DNA of 64,000 bases from assembly GCF_902364355.1 (NCBI RefSeq), contig NZ_CABJDK010000005.1, positions 84,239-148,238 of the forward strand, read 5' to 3'. The position numbers and the translations under genes are program-made. This stretch comes from Collinsella aerofaciens (GTDB lineage Bacteria > Actinomycetota > Coriobacteriia > Coriobacteriales > Coriobacteriaceae). The stretch's first letter is position 1. Each line of letters opens with the position of its first letter. Positions 8,033 through 16,823 of this stretch are shown piece by piece. The notes beneath the pieces are model-generated. The model was given only the letters and a program-made list of their open reading frames with translations, did no database searches and was not told where the DNA came from.

Positions 8033-9439
8033 ATGCGCCAAAACGGATCCAACTTAAACGGGCGTTCGGGTACGCGTCCGACGGCGCGCCGCGATCTGGG
8101 GCAGCTGCCCAGCGGTCAGCGCAAGCGTCACCGTAAGCCCGGCGCGATGTACCTCAACCATAGCCGCGGCTTTAGCGATCGCAGCGCGCGCATCGGCAAC
8201 AGCCGTACGCCCCGTCGTTCGTCTCGCCTGCCCTATGCGCTCATCGCCGTGGGTTGCGCACTCGTGCTGTTTATCGCTGCCGTCGTGGGCTACGTCAACC
8301 GCAGCGTTGACGTGGAACTCAACGGCCAGAAGACCGCGGTGCGTGTGGGCTCTACGCTGCAGAATCTCATCGACGACCAGGAGTTGACTGACACCTACGA
8401 CGCAGGCGACCTGCTGGCCGTCGATGACAGCGTGCTGACCCGCCATGGCGGCGAAAAGCTGTCGGTTAAGGTGGACGGCAAGCGCATAAAACAGGGTAAG
8501 TGGAAAAGCCGCGAACTTGAGGGCGGCGAGAAGGTGACGGTCAAGGATGGCCGTAACACCTACGAGAAGCATGAGGTTCAGGCTACGGTTATCGAGCCCA
8601 GGCTCAAGGTCGAGGGCACGGGCGCTATCGAGTATGTGCAGACGTGGGGTGTCCAGGGCCGCTCCGAGGTGTGGGTTGGTGAGCAGTCGGGCAAGACGCA
8701 GGACCGCGGCGAGGTTGTGCCCGCCACCGATTGCGTCGTTGCGTGCGCCAGCGTGGCGCCCAAGGGCAACAAAAAGTACGTGGCGCTGACGTTTGACGAG
8801 GGTCCGAGCGGCGCCACCAAACAGATCTTGCAGGTGCTCAAGGAAAAGGGCGCTACCGCGACGTTCTTCCTTTCGGGCGATGCGGCCGAGGCCTCGCCTG
8901 CCACGGCCAAGGCGATTGTCGATGCCGGGTGCGAGATCGGATCCAACAGCTACAGCGACGATTCGCTCAAGGGTCAGGACCGTGAGACGGTACGCGAACA
9001 GATCACGAAAGGCACCGATGCGATTAAGTCGGCGACCGGCGTGAAGACGATGCTGCTGCGTGCTCCCTACGCTGCCTTTGACGAGCAAAACTGGATTGAT
9101 GCGATGGACCTGGTCTCCGCCGTGGTCTCGTGGAATATCGACTCGGGCGACTGGCTGCTCAACGGTGCCGACGAGCAGGTCTCAACGGTGCTCGATTCGG
9201 TGACGCCGGGCAATATCGTGCTGTTCACCGATAGAGACGAATGCGCCGAGCAGACGCTCGAGGCGCTGCCGCAGATTATCGACGGCCTCATTGCCGACGG
9301 CTACAAGATCGTGACGCTCAGCGACCTGGTTAAGACGGACACGTCGCTGAGCAAAAAGCTCACCTCGCTGACGAAGGTCACCATGCCCAAGGACGCCGTG
9401 TTCCCCCAACTTGCCGAGGACGATGACACCACAGAGTAG
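8033..9439 (+). CDS. Membrane-anchored NodB-fold (polysaccharide deacetylase-like) protein lacking metal histidines
   Basis: 468 residues: a basic cytoplasmic N-terminus (about 65 residues), one membrane segment (LPYALIAVGCALVLFIAAVV), a ubiquitin-like DUF348-type region (VELNGQKTAVRVGSTLQNLI), then a NodB domain from about residue 245. The NodB motifs are altered. Motif 1 is TFDEGP rather than TFDDGP. Motif 2, normally H[ST]xxH, is SNSYSDDS with no histidine. Motif 3 RAPY is close to RPPY, and the last histidine motif LLHD is replaced by LFTD. The fold and surface location are well supported. Zn-dependent deacetylation looks unlikely, so a binding or scaffolding role in the cell wall is inferred. 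Confidence 0.8.
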   Translation: MRQNGSNLNGRSGTRPTARRDLGQLPSGQRKRHRKPGAMYLNHSRGFSDRSARIGNSRTPRRSSRLPYALIAVGCALVLFIAAVVGYVNRSVDVELNGQKTAVRVGSTLQNLIDDQELTDTYDAGDLLAVDDSVLTRHGGEKLSVKVDGKRIKQGKWKSRELEGGEKVTVKDGRNTYEKHEVQATVIEPRLKVEGTGAIEYVQTWGVQGRSEVWVGEQSGKTQDRGEVVPATDCVVACASVAPKGNKKYVALTFDEGPSGATKQILQVLKEKGATATFFLSGDAAEASPATAKAIVDAGCEIGSNSYSDDSLKGQDRETVREQITKGTDAIKSATGVKTMLLRAPYAAFDEQNWIDAMDLVSAVVSWNIDSGDWLLNGADEQVSTVLDSVTPGNIVLFTDRDECAEQTLEALPQIIDGLIADGYKIVTLSDLVKTDTSLSKKLTSLTKVTMPKDAVFPQLAEDDDTTE

Positions 9440-9473
9440 TCATTGGGTAGTCGTTTAAGAACGTCCCCAATGG
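9439..9473. repeat. GGGGAC/TTAAGAACG palindromic repeat
   Basis: GTCATTGGG is separated from CCCCAATGGC by TAGTCGTTTAAGAACGT, a compact inverted copy of the same repeat family as at 950-1076. It lies just after the NodB-fold gene. Confidence 0.6.
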
Positions 9474-9599
9474 CTATGTCACGGATGCGTCAGCGTTTGG
9501 TATGCCTGCAATGTGCAGCGCATAAATTCGATGCCGCAGGGCGATGCTGATGCTATAGTTACTGCGGTTAATGAGGGTCAAGAGAAAGGTTACAGGTGA

Positions 9600-9767
9600 A
9601 ATCCAAACCTCGACCATACAGTCGATGACCCCATGCAGGTGCTTTTTGCGCATGCACGGGGTGTAAGCGTCGAGCGGCGTGCCGCCCGCGCATGCGTATA
9701 CATATCCAGAAGCCCCCGGACGCCGCGCGCGCGGCCGCGTCCGGGGGAATAATGATGGGGAGCACCA
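9600..9767 (+). promoter_or_regulatory. Structured 5' leader of mgtE (candidate regulatory RNA)
   Basis: Three successive hairpins precede mgtE: TCGAC/GTCGA at 9610-9625, a 10-bp stem with one mismatch at 9628-9662 (ACCCCATGCA with TGCACGGGGT), and a very GC-rich stem at 9713-9747 (CCCCCGGACGC with GCGTCCGGGGG). The last ends 10 bases before the ribosome binding site. No M-box consensus could be recognised by eye. Regulation of an Mg transporter through this leader is an inference from structure and position. Confidence 0.45.
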
Positions 9768-11612
9768 TTGAATTATCTGAGTGAGATGCTCAAATTGCCG
9801 GTCTTGGACGTCGACGGCGAAAAGCTCGGCGTGGTCAACGATTTTGGTATTGCTACCGGCGAAGTTTTTCCGCACGTGACGTCGCTCGCGTTCCGCGGTC
9901 CCGGCAAGACGCCGTTTATGATCAGCTGGCGCAAATGGGTCGACCGTATCGACGAGACGGGTGTACACCTTAAGACGTCGGCCACCGAAATCCGTTTTTC
10001 GTACCTGCAGCCGACCGAACTCCTGCTTGCCCGCGACGTGCTCAACAAGCAGATTGTCGACACGCAGGGCATGAAGGTCGTGCGCGTCAACGACATCAAG
10101 TTTTCCATGTCGGGCGAAAACCAGCTGCGCCTGCTGGGCGCCGAGGTCGGTGCTCGCGGTCTGCTACGCGCCATCAGCCCCGCGCTCGAGCATATCGTCG
10201 AAGGCTTTATGAAGCACCTGGGCAAGCCGCTCAGTGAGGACATCATCGCTTGGTCCTACATGGACCTGCTCGACCGCTCGACCAAGAACATTCAACTCTC
10301 GGTGTCGCACAAGACGCTCGGCGAGCTGCATCCTGCCGACATCGCCGACATTATCGAGCAGCTCGACCCGCGCCTACGCGCGCAGGTGTTTGCGCAGCTC
10401 GATACCGCACAGGCTGCCGAGGCCATCTCGGAGTTCGATGACGACGAGCTCATGACCGAGATGCTCGAGGGCCTGTCCGACACGGACGCATCGTCGATGC
10501 TGGCCATGATGGACCCGGACGATGCAGCCGACCTGATCGACGAGCTCGATTACGAGAAGGCCGAGAAGCTCCTGCGCCTGATGGGCGTCAAGGAGGAGAA
10601 GGCGATTCGTAACCTGCTAGGGTATGAAGACAACACCGCCGGCCGCATCATGACCTCGGAGTTTGTCTCCCTGCCCGCCACGGCAACGGTCGGTGACGCC
10701 ATCGAGGCGATTCGCGAGCTCGACGAGGACTTCGAGAGCGTCTACTACGTCTATACCGAGGATCCGAGCGGCATGCTGACCGGCGTGCTTTCGCTGCGCA
10801 CGCTGATCGTAGCCGACCGCGACGCCACGCTGGGTCAGCTGGCCTATCGCGACCTGGTCTATGTGTCGCCCGACGAGGACCAGGAAGACGTAACGGACGA
10901 GATGACCAAGTACGACCTGGTTGCCATCCCTGTCTGCGACGAGAACCGTCATATCCTGGGTATCGTAACCTTCGACGACGCCATGGACGTTATTGCCGAG
11001 GAGCATCAGGAGGACCTGCAGATCGCCGGTGTCGGCTCGGGCGATAGCGCGTCGGACGACTCGACGAACGTGCTCAGCTGGTTCGTGCATCGCCAGTACT
11101 GGGTTGTTGTATGGGGCATCGCGTCGTGCATCATGGCGACCGTGCTGGGAACGGCGCTCGGCTCCGCGCATCTGGTGGTGTTCCCCATGTGCGCCATGCC
11201 GCTCGTGCTGCTGGCGGCCTCGCGCATGGTGTCGTTCGTCAAGAACTACTTCCTGGAGTATGACGGTCACGACGATGAGCCCAAGCCGTATCTGGGGTTC
11301 TTCTTCCAGAGCACGGGCATGGGCCTGATTCTGTCACTCGTGACCTACCTGTGCGCCCAGCTGGTGCGCACCGCTGCGTTCCCCGATGCGTCCATGTTTG
11401 AGGAGCAACTCTTTACCGGGTGCTTTAACATCGCGGCCATCGTCTGTCTGATTGGCAACATGAGCGCCGTGATTTACCTGATGGTGCTGTTCTGGCGTGA
11501 CGAGCATGACCTCAACACGTCGGGCACCGCCATGAACGTTATTGCCGTCATGATCTCGTGCGTAGCGTACTGCGTCGCTGCGGTGCTGCTCACCATGTCG
11601 GTCATGGGTTAG
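9768..11612 (+). CDS. mgtE: Magnesium transporter MgtE
   Basis: 614 residues. A PRC-barrel-like N-terminal part (about 150 residues) precedes the MgtE_N superhelix (LHPADIADIIEQLDPRLRAQVFAQLD, DPDDAADLIDEL), two CBS domains (TAGRIMTSEFVSLP, EDVTDEMTKYDLVAIPV) and five membrane helices from about residue 445. MgtE is a gated Mg channel whose cytoplasmic domain senses intracellular Mg. Translation starts at a TTG (9768), placed correctly behind GGGGAG at 9757-9762. The next gene, an NRAMP-related carrier, starts nine bases after the stop, so the two form an operon. Confidence 0.95.
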   Translation: MNYLSEMLKLPVLDVDGEKLGVVNDFGIATGEVFPHVTSLAFRGPGKTPFMISWRKWVDRIDETGVHLKTSATEIRFSYLQPTELLLARDVLNKQIVDTQGMKVVRVNDIKFSMSGENQLRLLGAEVGARGLLRAISPALEHIVEGFMKHLGKPLSEDIIAWSYMDLLDRSTKNIQLSVSHKTLGELHPADIADIIEQLDPRLRAQVFAQLDTAQAAEAISEFDDDELMTEMLEGLSDTDASSMLAMMDPDDAADLIDELDYEKAEKLLRLMGVKEEKAIRNLLGYEDNTAGRIMTSEFVSLPATATVGDAIEAIRELDEDFESVYYVYTEDPSGMLTGVLSLRTLIVADRDATLGQLAYRDLVYVSPDEDQEDVTDEMTKYDLVAIPVCDENRHILGIVTFDDAMDVIAEEHQEDLQIAGVGSGDSASDDSTNVLSWFVHRQYWVVVWGIASCIMATVLGTALGSAHLVVFPMCAMPLVLLAASRMVSFVKNYFLEYDGHDDEPKPYLGFFFQSTGMGLILSLVTYLCAQLVRTAAFPDASMFEEQLFTGCFNIAAIVCLIGNMSAVIYLMVLFWRDEHDLNTSGTAMNVIAVMISCVAYCVAAVLLTMSVMG

Positions 11613-11620
11613 GTGGTCGC

Positions 11621-12883
11621 GTGCAAAATACCAAGCAAAAGTCGGGCACCAAGCAAAAGTTGACCATCGCGGCCATCTTTGGCGCTATGGGTCCCGGTCT
11701 GCTGGCGGCGCTTTCGGGCAATGACGCCGGCGGCATTGCAACGTATTCCAGCGCGGGCGCCAGCTATGGCTATAAGATGCTCTGGATGCTTCCCGTCATG
11801 ACTGTGCTGCTCATCGTGACGCAGGAGACCGCGGCGCGCTGCGGCTGCGTCACGGGCAAGGGCCTGGCATCGCTCATTCGCGAGCGCTTTGGCGTGCGCA
11901 AGAGTGTACTTGCTATGGCGGCGCTGTTGATCGCCAACACGGCTGTGACCATTTCGGAGTTTGCGGGCATCGCCAGCGGCCTTGCTCTCTTTGGCGTGCC
12001 GGCGAGCATCTCGGTGCCGTTGGTGGCGCTGCTGGTGTGGATGCTTACCATGTCGGGTAGTTTCCAGCGCATCGAGAAGATCCTGCTGCTGGTAAGCTGC
12101 GTCTTCGTGACCTATATTGTCGCTGCGTTTATGGCTGGCCCCAACTGGGGTGAGGTCGCGGTCGACCTGGTCGTGCCTAACATTCAAAATGACCCCAGCT
12201 ACGTGTCGCTCGTGGTCGCAACGATCGGTACCACCATCGCGCCGTGGATGATTTTCTTGGCGCAGAATAACGTGGTCGATAAGAATGCGGGTGAGGACGA
12301 TATCGTGCTGCAGCGCATCGATACCGTGAGCGGCTCGCTTGCCGCTGATGTCATTGCCGGCTTTATTATCATTACGACCGGTACGGTGCTGTTCCCGGCG
12401 GGTATTCAGATTAGCGATGCTGCCGATGCTGCCCGCGCGCTGGAGCCTATTGCGGGTCAGTGGTCTACGGTACTGTTTGCCTCGGGCCTGGTCGCGGCGA
12501 GTTTCTTGGCTGCCTGCGTGCTGCCGGGCGTTACGTCGAGCGCTATCTGCGAGGCATTTGGCTGGGAGCGCGGTGCCGATCGCAGCTGGGACGAGGCCCC
12601 GGTCTATCGCGGCATCATTACGGCCATCATCGGCATCTCTGCCGTGCTGGTGCTTATGCCCGGCGTCGATCTGTTCCAGATTATGATGACCTCGCAGGTC
12701 ATCAATGGCGTGCTGCTGCCCGTGGTTCTGGTGTTCCAGGTGGTTATTGCCGCTGACCGTCACATTATGGGCACTAACCGCAACGGCCGCGTGTGGAATG
12801 TGCTCACTTGGGCGACTATCGGTGTGATTACGGTGCTGACGGTCGTCATGTTTGTTCTGCAGGCGATGGGTTACAGCGCTTAG
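11621..12883 (+). CDS. NRAMP-related divalent metal (probably Mg) transporter
   Basis: 420 residues with about eleven membrane helices and NRAMP/SLC11 architecture. The two canonical ion-binding motifs are changed. Helix 1 reads LSGNDAGGIATYS instead of the DPGN type, and helix 6 reads TIAPWMIFLAQNN instead of the MPH type, so the soft-metal-selecting methionine is missing. Changes of this kind mark the NRAMP-related Mg transporters, a branch described from Coriobacteriia relatives such as Eggerthella. Cotranscription with mgtE supports Mg as substrate. The start is the GTG at 11621, nine bases after the mgtE stop; the upstream in-frame ATG lies inside mgtE. Confidence 0.8.
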   Translation: MQNTKQKSGTKQKLTIAAIFGAMGPGLLAALSGNDAGGIATYSSAGASYGYKMLWMLPVMTVLLIVTQETAARCGCVTGKGLASLIRERFGVRKSVLAMAALLIANTAVTISEFAGIASGLALFGVPASISVPLVALLVWMLTMSGSFQRIEKILLLVSCVFVTYIVAAFMAGPNWGEVAVDLVVPNIQNDPSYVSLVVATIGTTIAPWMIFLAQNNVVDKNAGEDDIVLQRIDTVSGSLAADVIAGFIIITTGTVLFPAGIQISDAADAARALEPIAGQWSTVLFASGLVAASFLAACVLPGVTSSAICEAFGWERGADRSWDEAPVYRGIITAIIGISAVLVLMPGVDLFQIMMTSQVINGVLLPVVLVFQVVIAADRHIMGTNRNGRVWNVLTWATIGVITVLTVVMFVLQAMGYSA

Positions 12884-12904
12884 CGCCTCTTTTGGGTTTC
12901 GAGC

Positions 12905-12936
12905 GGCCGCTGCCATGGGCCGCGGCCTCTTTTTTG
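12905..12936 (+). terminator. Terminator of the mgtE operon
   Basis: GGCCGC and GCGGCC form the stem around an 11-base loop, followed by TCTTTTTTG. Confidence 0.8.
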
Positions 12937-12965
12937 CCCGCTATAGGGGGTTAGTTATATGGCAG

Positions 12966-13193
12966 TGGACAAAAAATGCCAAATATGAGTACTGTTGCTA
13001 AGTGAATAGCATTTACATCCAAGAAGATAATGGACATAGCCGATAGTATGTTCATTAAAATTGGCTCCAATATGTCTTAAACCAGTCAGGTTGGCTGCTT
13101 TAGGGGGTTGTAGGGGTCGCTCGGACGTCATTTTGGGTGGTTTTGCCTGCTACTAAAATGGTAACAGTACTCATATTTGCCCCTTTTTGTCCA
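12966..13193. mobile_element. MITE-like element with 35-bp terminal inverted repeats
   Basis: The left end (12966-13000, beginning TGGACAAAAA, core CAAATATGAGTACTGTT) and the right end (13159-13193, reverse complement) match at 30 of 35 positions. The 158 bases between them are AT-rich, non-coding and unlike the GC-rich surroundings. Together they look like a non-autonomous transposable element of about 228 bp. No transposase is present in the window. The rest of the interval up to 13367 holds no gene that can be supported. Confidence 0.65.
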
Positions 13194-13367
13194 TGACCTC
13201 TTGGAGTCGGCTCGAAAAGAGTGATTTTGGGTTGTTTGCTGCGGGTGTGGGCTTGGAAACAACGTTCGGGGTGGCGAGGCGCCTAGAATTTGGTCGCAAG
13301 GAGGGCGTTCCTCGGCTGTGTCAGGAGTGTCCCTGGGTGCCGGCATATAAGGAACGTCCCTAACTGT

Positions 13368-13402
13368 CGGAGGGGGTGCCTGCCGTGGCGGGCACCCCTC
13401 CG
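13368..13402 (-). terminator. Hairpin downstream of the acyltransferase gene
   Basis: CGGAGGGGGTGCC pairs with GGCACCCCTCCG across TGCCGTGGCG, with one bulged base. There is no T-run on either side, so termination is likely but not certain. Confidence 0.5.
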
Positions 13403-13426
13403 GATGTGGGAAGTTTGCGCTGCAGG

Positions 13427-15643
13427 TTACTTGTCGGTGCCCAGCTTGTGCGGCTTGAGAGCGAGCGCATTGACGAGCGCGTCGGTGGCAGACTTGACGG
13501 CCGCCGGCTGCGGATCGTTGACGTGATCCTCGGGATGCACGGGCAGGTCCTTCTTGACTGCATCGTGGATCAAGTTGAGGTACTCAGTCACGCCAGTGGT
13601 CGACAGGTGCGTGCCATCGCCATCGAACAGGTCGTTGCGATTGGCACTGTATCCGTACCAGTCGATAACGCGCACGTTCTTGTAGCGCGTAGCAGCGTTG
13701 GCGATGGCCTGGTTGGTAGAGCCAACCCACGGCTGCGGGCTGCGCGTGTTCACAAACACCACAATACGCTTATCTCCCGCATCGGCCATGATGGCGTCGA
13801 TCTGGTCGTCGGTTACCAAGCCGTTGGTGCCCAGTGCAAAGACCACGATCTTGCCGGCAAGGTTCTGTTGGAGATAGCCCTCAAATGTCGCGCGGCCCGC
13901 ATCGAACTGGCGGCCCTTTTCGGCATCGATGTGACTGTGGGGGAACACGCCGTCGAAGGAATCGACGGCGCGCAGCGACACGGAGTCACCGATCATCAGC
14001 AGGTCGTAGGATCCGTCGGGGAAGCCGTCGTTGTCCTTGTCGGTGTCGTCGGCCGCCTGCTGGTCGGTGGGCGCGGTGTTTTTGGCTTCCTTGTTGAGGA
14101 CTTCGGCGCCCTCACCGCTCAGTGCGGAGGTCTCCGGCACAAAGATCAGGCCGCCCAGTGCAACGACCAACACGACAGCGCAGGCTGCGCAGACAGGGAC
14201 GTGCGCGCGTACCCAGTTGGCGGGCGTGGTGGCGCCGTCGCGAAACTCGGATACGGTGCGCCCAAAGGCGCCCTTTCTAAACGGCGTCTCGATAAAGCGA
14301 TATGAACATTCGGCTGCGGCGACCACCAACAACACCTGCAAAATGTACTGCCACCACGGCGTATCGTTGATGTTGGCGACCGGGTTCATGAGCAACAGTA
14401 GCGGATAGTGCCACAGGTAGATGCTGTACGAGCGCTTGCCAACCCATACGAGCGGCTCGGCGGACAGTGCGCGGGCAACCATTCCCTGGGGCTGCACGCA
14501 GGCCGCGATGACCATGAGCGTGAGGATGGAGCATAGCAGCGTGCCGCCGCGATACTGGAACGCGGTGTAGCCGTTGGTGAGCGCGACCATGGCGGCAAGG
14601 CCAACCAGACCCACGACGCCCAACACATCGATGGATGCGGGCGAGGACCAAAAGCGCACGAGGGCGCTCGGCTGTGCCGGGACGGTCTCGGCTGCGTTGT
14701 CGGCCTTCTCGCCAGGCTTGCCCTCGGCGTTCTTGCCGTGCTTGGCGGCGCCAGCCAGGCGATTGAGCCCCAAACGATGAGCGAGACGCACCGGCGCCAG
14801 GTCGCGATCGGGGATAAAGGCCATCCAGGCGCCCAGCAGCAGCGAGAAGACGCGGGTGTCGGTGCCGTAGTACACGCGGCTGGGGTCGGCGGCGGGGTTA
14901 TAGAGCACCATCATGGCGATGGCGGAGACAGCAGCCAGGCCCAGAACCATGCGGCGCGTGTTGGGCTTGCTCATGTGCATGGATACCATAGCGAGCAGCA
15001 GCGGGGGCCAAACCAGGTAGAACTGTTCCTCGATGGCGAGCGACCAAAAGTGCGTAAGCGGCGAGGGGTCGCCCAGGGCGTTGAAGTACGAGACGTCCTG
15101 CATAATCTGCCACCAGTTGTTAAAGAACAGCAGCGACGGCAGAATGTCGGGACGCATCTTGGTGAGCATCACGTGGTTAAAGATGGTGCACAGCGCGCAG
15201 GTCACGAACACTACCGTTACCACGGCGGGGACCAGGCGACGGATGCGGCGAATCCAGAAGCTCTTAAGGTCGATACGGCCGGTCTTAGCGACTTCGTTGA
15301 GCAGCAAGCGCGTGATCAGATAGCCCGAAAGCACAAAGAAGATCGTGACGCCAAGCAGGCCGCCCTGAGCCCACGTGAGGTTGAGGTGATAGAGCACCAC
15401 CGCGACGACGGCAAGCGTGCGCAGGCCGTCAAGGGCAGGGATGTAGCGGGACTTGGGGCGAGCAGGCGTCTGCTCCGCGGCGGGAGTGTTGGCGCGGCCC
15501 GCGTTGTTGGCAGAAGCGCGATGGGGGCTCGCGGTGCGTCGCGGCTCGTTGGCACGGCGCTCGCCCTTCACGCGTTCGTGCGGCGCCGGCTCGTTGCCCG
15601 TGCGGCGTCGACCGCGCGAGCCCGATTGCGAGAATTGTTCCAT
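13427..15643 (-). CDS. OatA-type membrane acyltransferase with SGNH domain
   Basis: 738 residues. A basic, probably disordered N-terminus (about 65 residues) leads to an acyltransferase-3 domain with ten or more helices (SRYIPALDGLRTLAVVAV, GVTIFFVLSGYLITRLLL, FWSLAIEEQFYLVWP). A further membrane segment and a linker connect to an extracellular SGNH hydrolase-like domain holding GDSVSLRA, ALGTNG and DGTHLS, which supply the catalytic Ser, Asn and Asp-His. This fusion is the architecture of peptidoglycan or polysaccharide O-acetyltransferases (OatA/YrhL), which move acetyl groups to the outer face. The acceptor is unknown; peptidoglycan is most likely. Confidence 0.88.
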   Translation of the reverse strand: MEQFSQSGSRGRRRTGNEPAPHERVKGERRANEPRRTASPHRASANNAGRANTPAAEQTPARPKSRYIPALDGLRTLAVVAVVLYHLNLTWAQGGLLGVTIFFVLSGYLITRLLLNEVAKTGRIDLKSFWIRRIRRLVPAVVTVVFVTCALCTIFNHVMLTKMRPDILPSLLFFNNWWQIMQDVSYFNALGDPSPLTHFWSLAIEEQFYLVWPPLLLAMVSMHMSKPNTRRMVLGLAAVSAIAMMVLYNPAADPSRVYYGTDTRVFSLLLGAWMAFIPDRDLAPVRLAHRLGLNRLAGAAKHGKNAEGKPGEKADNAAETVPAQPSALVRFWSSPASIDVLGVVGLVGLAAMVALTNGYTAFQYRGGTLLCSILTLMVIAACVQPQGMVARALSAEPLVWVGKRSYSIYLWHYPLLLLMNPVANINDTPWWQYILQVLLVVAAAECSYRFIETPFRKGAFGRTVSEFRDGATTPANWVRAHVPVCAACAVVLVVALGGLIFVPETSALSGEGAEVLNKEAKNTAPTDQQAADDTDKDNDGFPDGSYDLLMIGDSVSLRAVDSFDGVFPHSHIDAEKGRQFDAGRATFEGYLQQNLAGKIVVFALGTNGLVTDDQIDAIMADAGDKRIVVFVNTRSPQPWVGSTNQAIANAATRYKNVRVIDWYGYSANRNDLFDGDGTHLSTTGVTEYLNLIHDAVKKDLPVHPEDHVNDPQPAAVKSATDALVNALALKPHKLGTDK

Positions 15644-15830
15644 AAAACATCATCCAATGACGAGAATAATCAGCACGTATTCATTGTAGCTGCCTGCCCC
15701 TGTGAATGCTTGCTGCTGGCGTAAGCTCAAGCGCGCGTCCACATCAAAGTGGACTAAAGTTATAGGGGGTGCGAGAGTGCACAATCGTTGGTCGACGGTG
15801 GGCGCAAAGCCTGAAGACGAGGAGGTTTCC

Positions 15831-16793
15831 ATGGCGGATCACAGCATCGTTGCGGTGTTCGGCAGCATGAACATGGACCTTTCGGTGGCGTGCGAGCGCA
15901 TGCCGCGTGCGGGCGAGACAGTCGGTGGCAGCGGTTTTATCACCAACGCCGGTGGCAAGGGCGCTAACCAGGCCGTCGCTGCTGCGCGCATGGGTGCGCG
16001 CACGTGCATGATTGGCGCTGTTGGGCGCGATACCTTTGGCGATGCGCTTGTGGCAGGGCTCCAGGATGCCGGCGTGGGCGTTGAGTTTGTGGCGCGTCGC
16101 GATGACGTGGAGACCGGTACCGCGACTATCATTCGCTGCGAGAGCGACAACCGCATCGTGCTGTCGCCGGGCGCCAACCATGCGCTTGCGGGCGAGGACG
16201 TTGCCCGCGCACTGAGGCGCTTGGTGGCCGACGAGCTCGACGGCGATGCCAGCGAGTTTGCCCCGGCTGCCGGAAGCGTCTTTATCGCCCAGGGCGAATG
16301 TGACCTTGCAGCGACGGCCGAGGCGCTTGCTTGCGCTCACGAGCTGGGGTTCTATACGGTCTTTAACCCTGCGCCCGCCTGCGATTTGCCGGCAGGAGCG
16401 TGGCCTGCGGTCGACTTGGTCTGCCCCAACGAGACCGAGTGCCAGATGCTGACGGGCATTCTGCCCACAGATGATGCGAGTTGCGTCGCCGCGCTCAATG
16501 CGCTGCTCGACAAGGGCGCCGGCGCCGCGGTCATCACGCTGGGCGGCGCCGGCTCGGTTACGCTCGGCGATGGCGGTGAGCCGCTGCGCATGCCGGCGCT
16601 TTCGAGCGCGGTGGTCGATACGACGGCCGCGGGCGATACGTTTATTGGTGCGCTTGCTGCAGCTCGTCTGGAGGGTCTGCCGCTCTTTGAGTGCATGGCC
16701 GCGGGTGCTCGCGCCTCGGCGGTGACGGTGTCGCGCCTGGGCGCTCAGCAATCGATTCCCACGCGCGCCGAAGTTGAACATTGGTTTGGTTAA
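15831..16793 (+). CDS. rbsK: Ribokinase (PfkB family)
   Basis: 320 residues. PfkB signatures are present: [10 protein letters not shown] at the N-terminus, [17 protein letters not shown] in the substrate-binding region and the ATP/anion-hole motif [16 protein letters not shown] near residue 262. It phosphorylates ribose to ribose-5-phosphate. The start at 15831 is preceded by GAGGAGG; the upstream ATG at 15702 would add 43 unrelated residues. The nucleoside hydrolase gene follows 30 bases later, so ribose released from nucleosides is the likely substrate. Confidence 0.88.
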   Translation: MADHSIVAVFGSMNMDLSVACERMPRAGETVGGSGFITNAGGKGANQAVAAARMGARTCMIGAVGRDTFGDALVAGLQDAGVGVEFVARRDDVETGTATIIRCESDNRIVLSPGANHALAGEDVARALRRLVADELDGDASEFAPAAGSVFIAQGECDLAATAEALACAHELGFYTVFNPAPACDLPAGAWPAVDLVCPNETECQMLTGILPTDDASCVAALNALLDKGAGAAVITLGGAGSVTLGDGGEPLRMPALSSAVVDTTAAGDTFIGALAAARLEGLPLFECMAAGARASAVTVSRLGAQQSIPTRAEVEHWFG

Positions 16794-16823
16794 ACGATAA
16801 AGACGGAGAAGCGGAGTAGAACA

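Noticed and set aside
9476..9767. M-box or cobalamin riboswitch before mgtE
   Set aside because: The conserved core sequences could not be recognised by eye; only the hairpins are reported.
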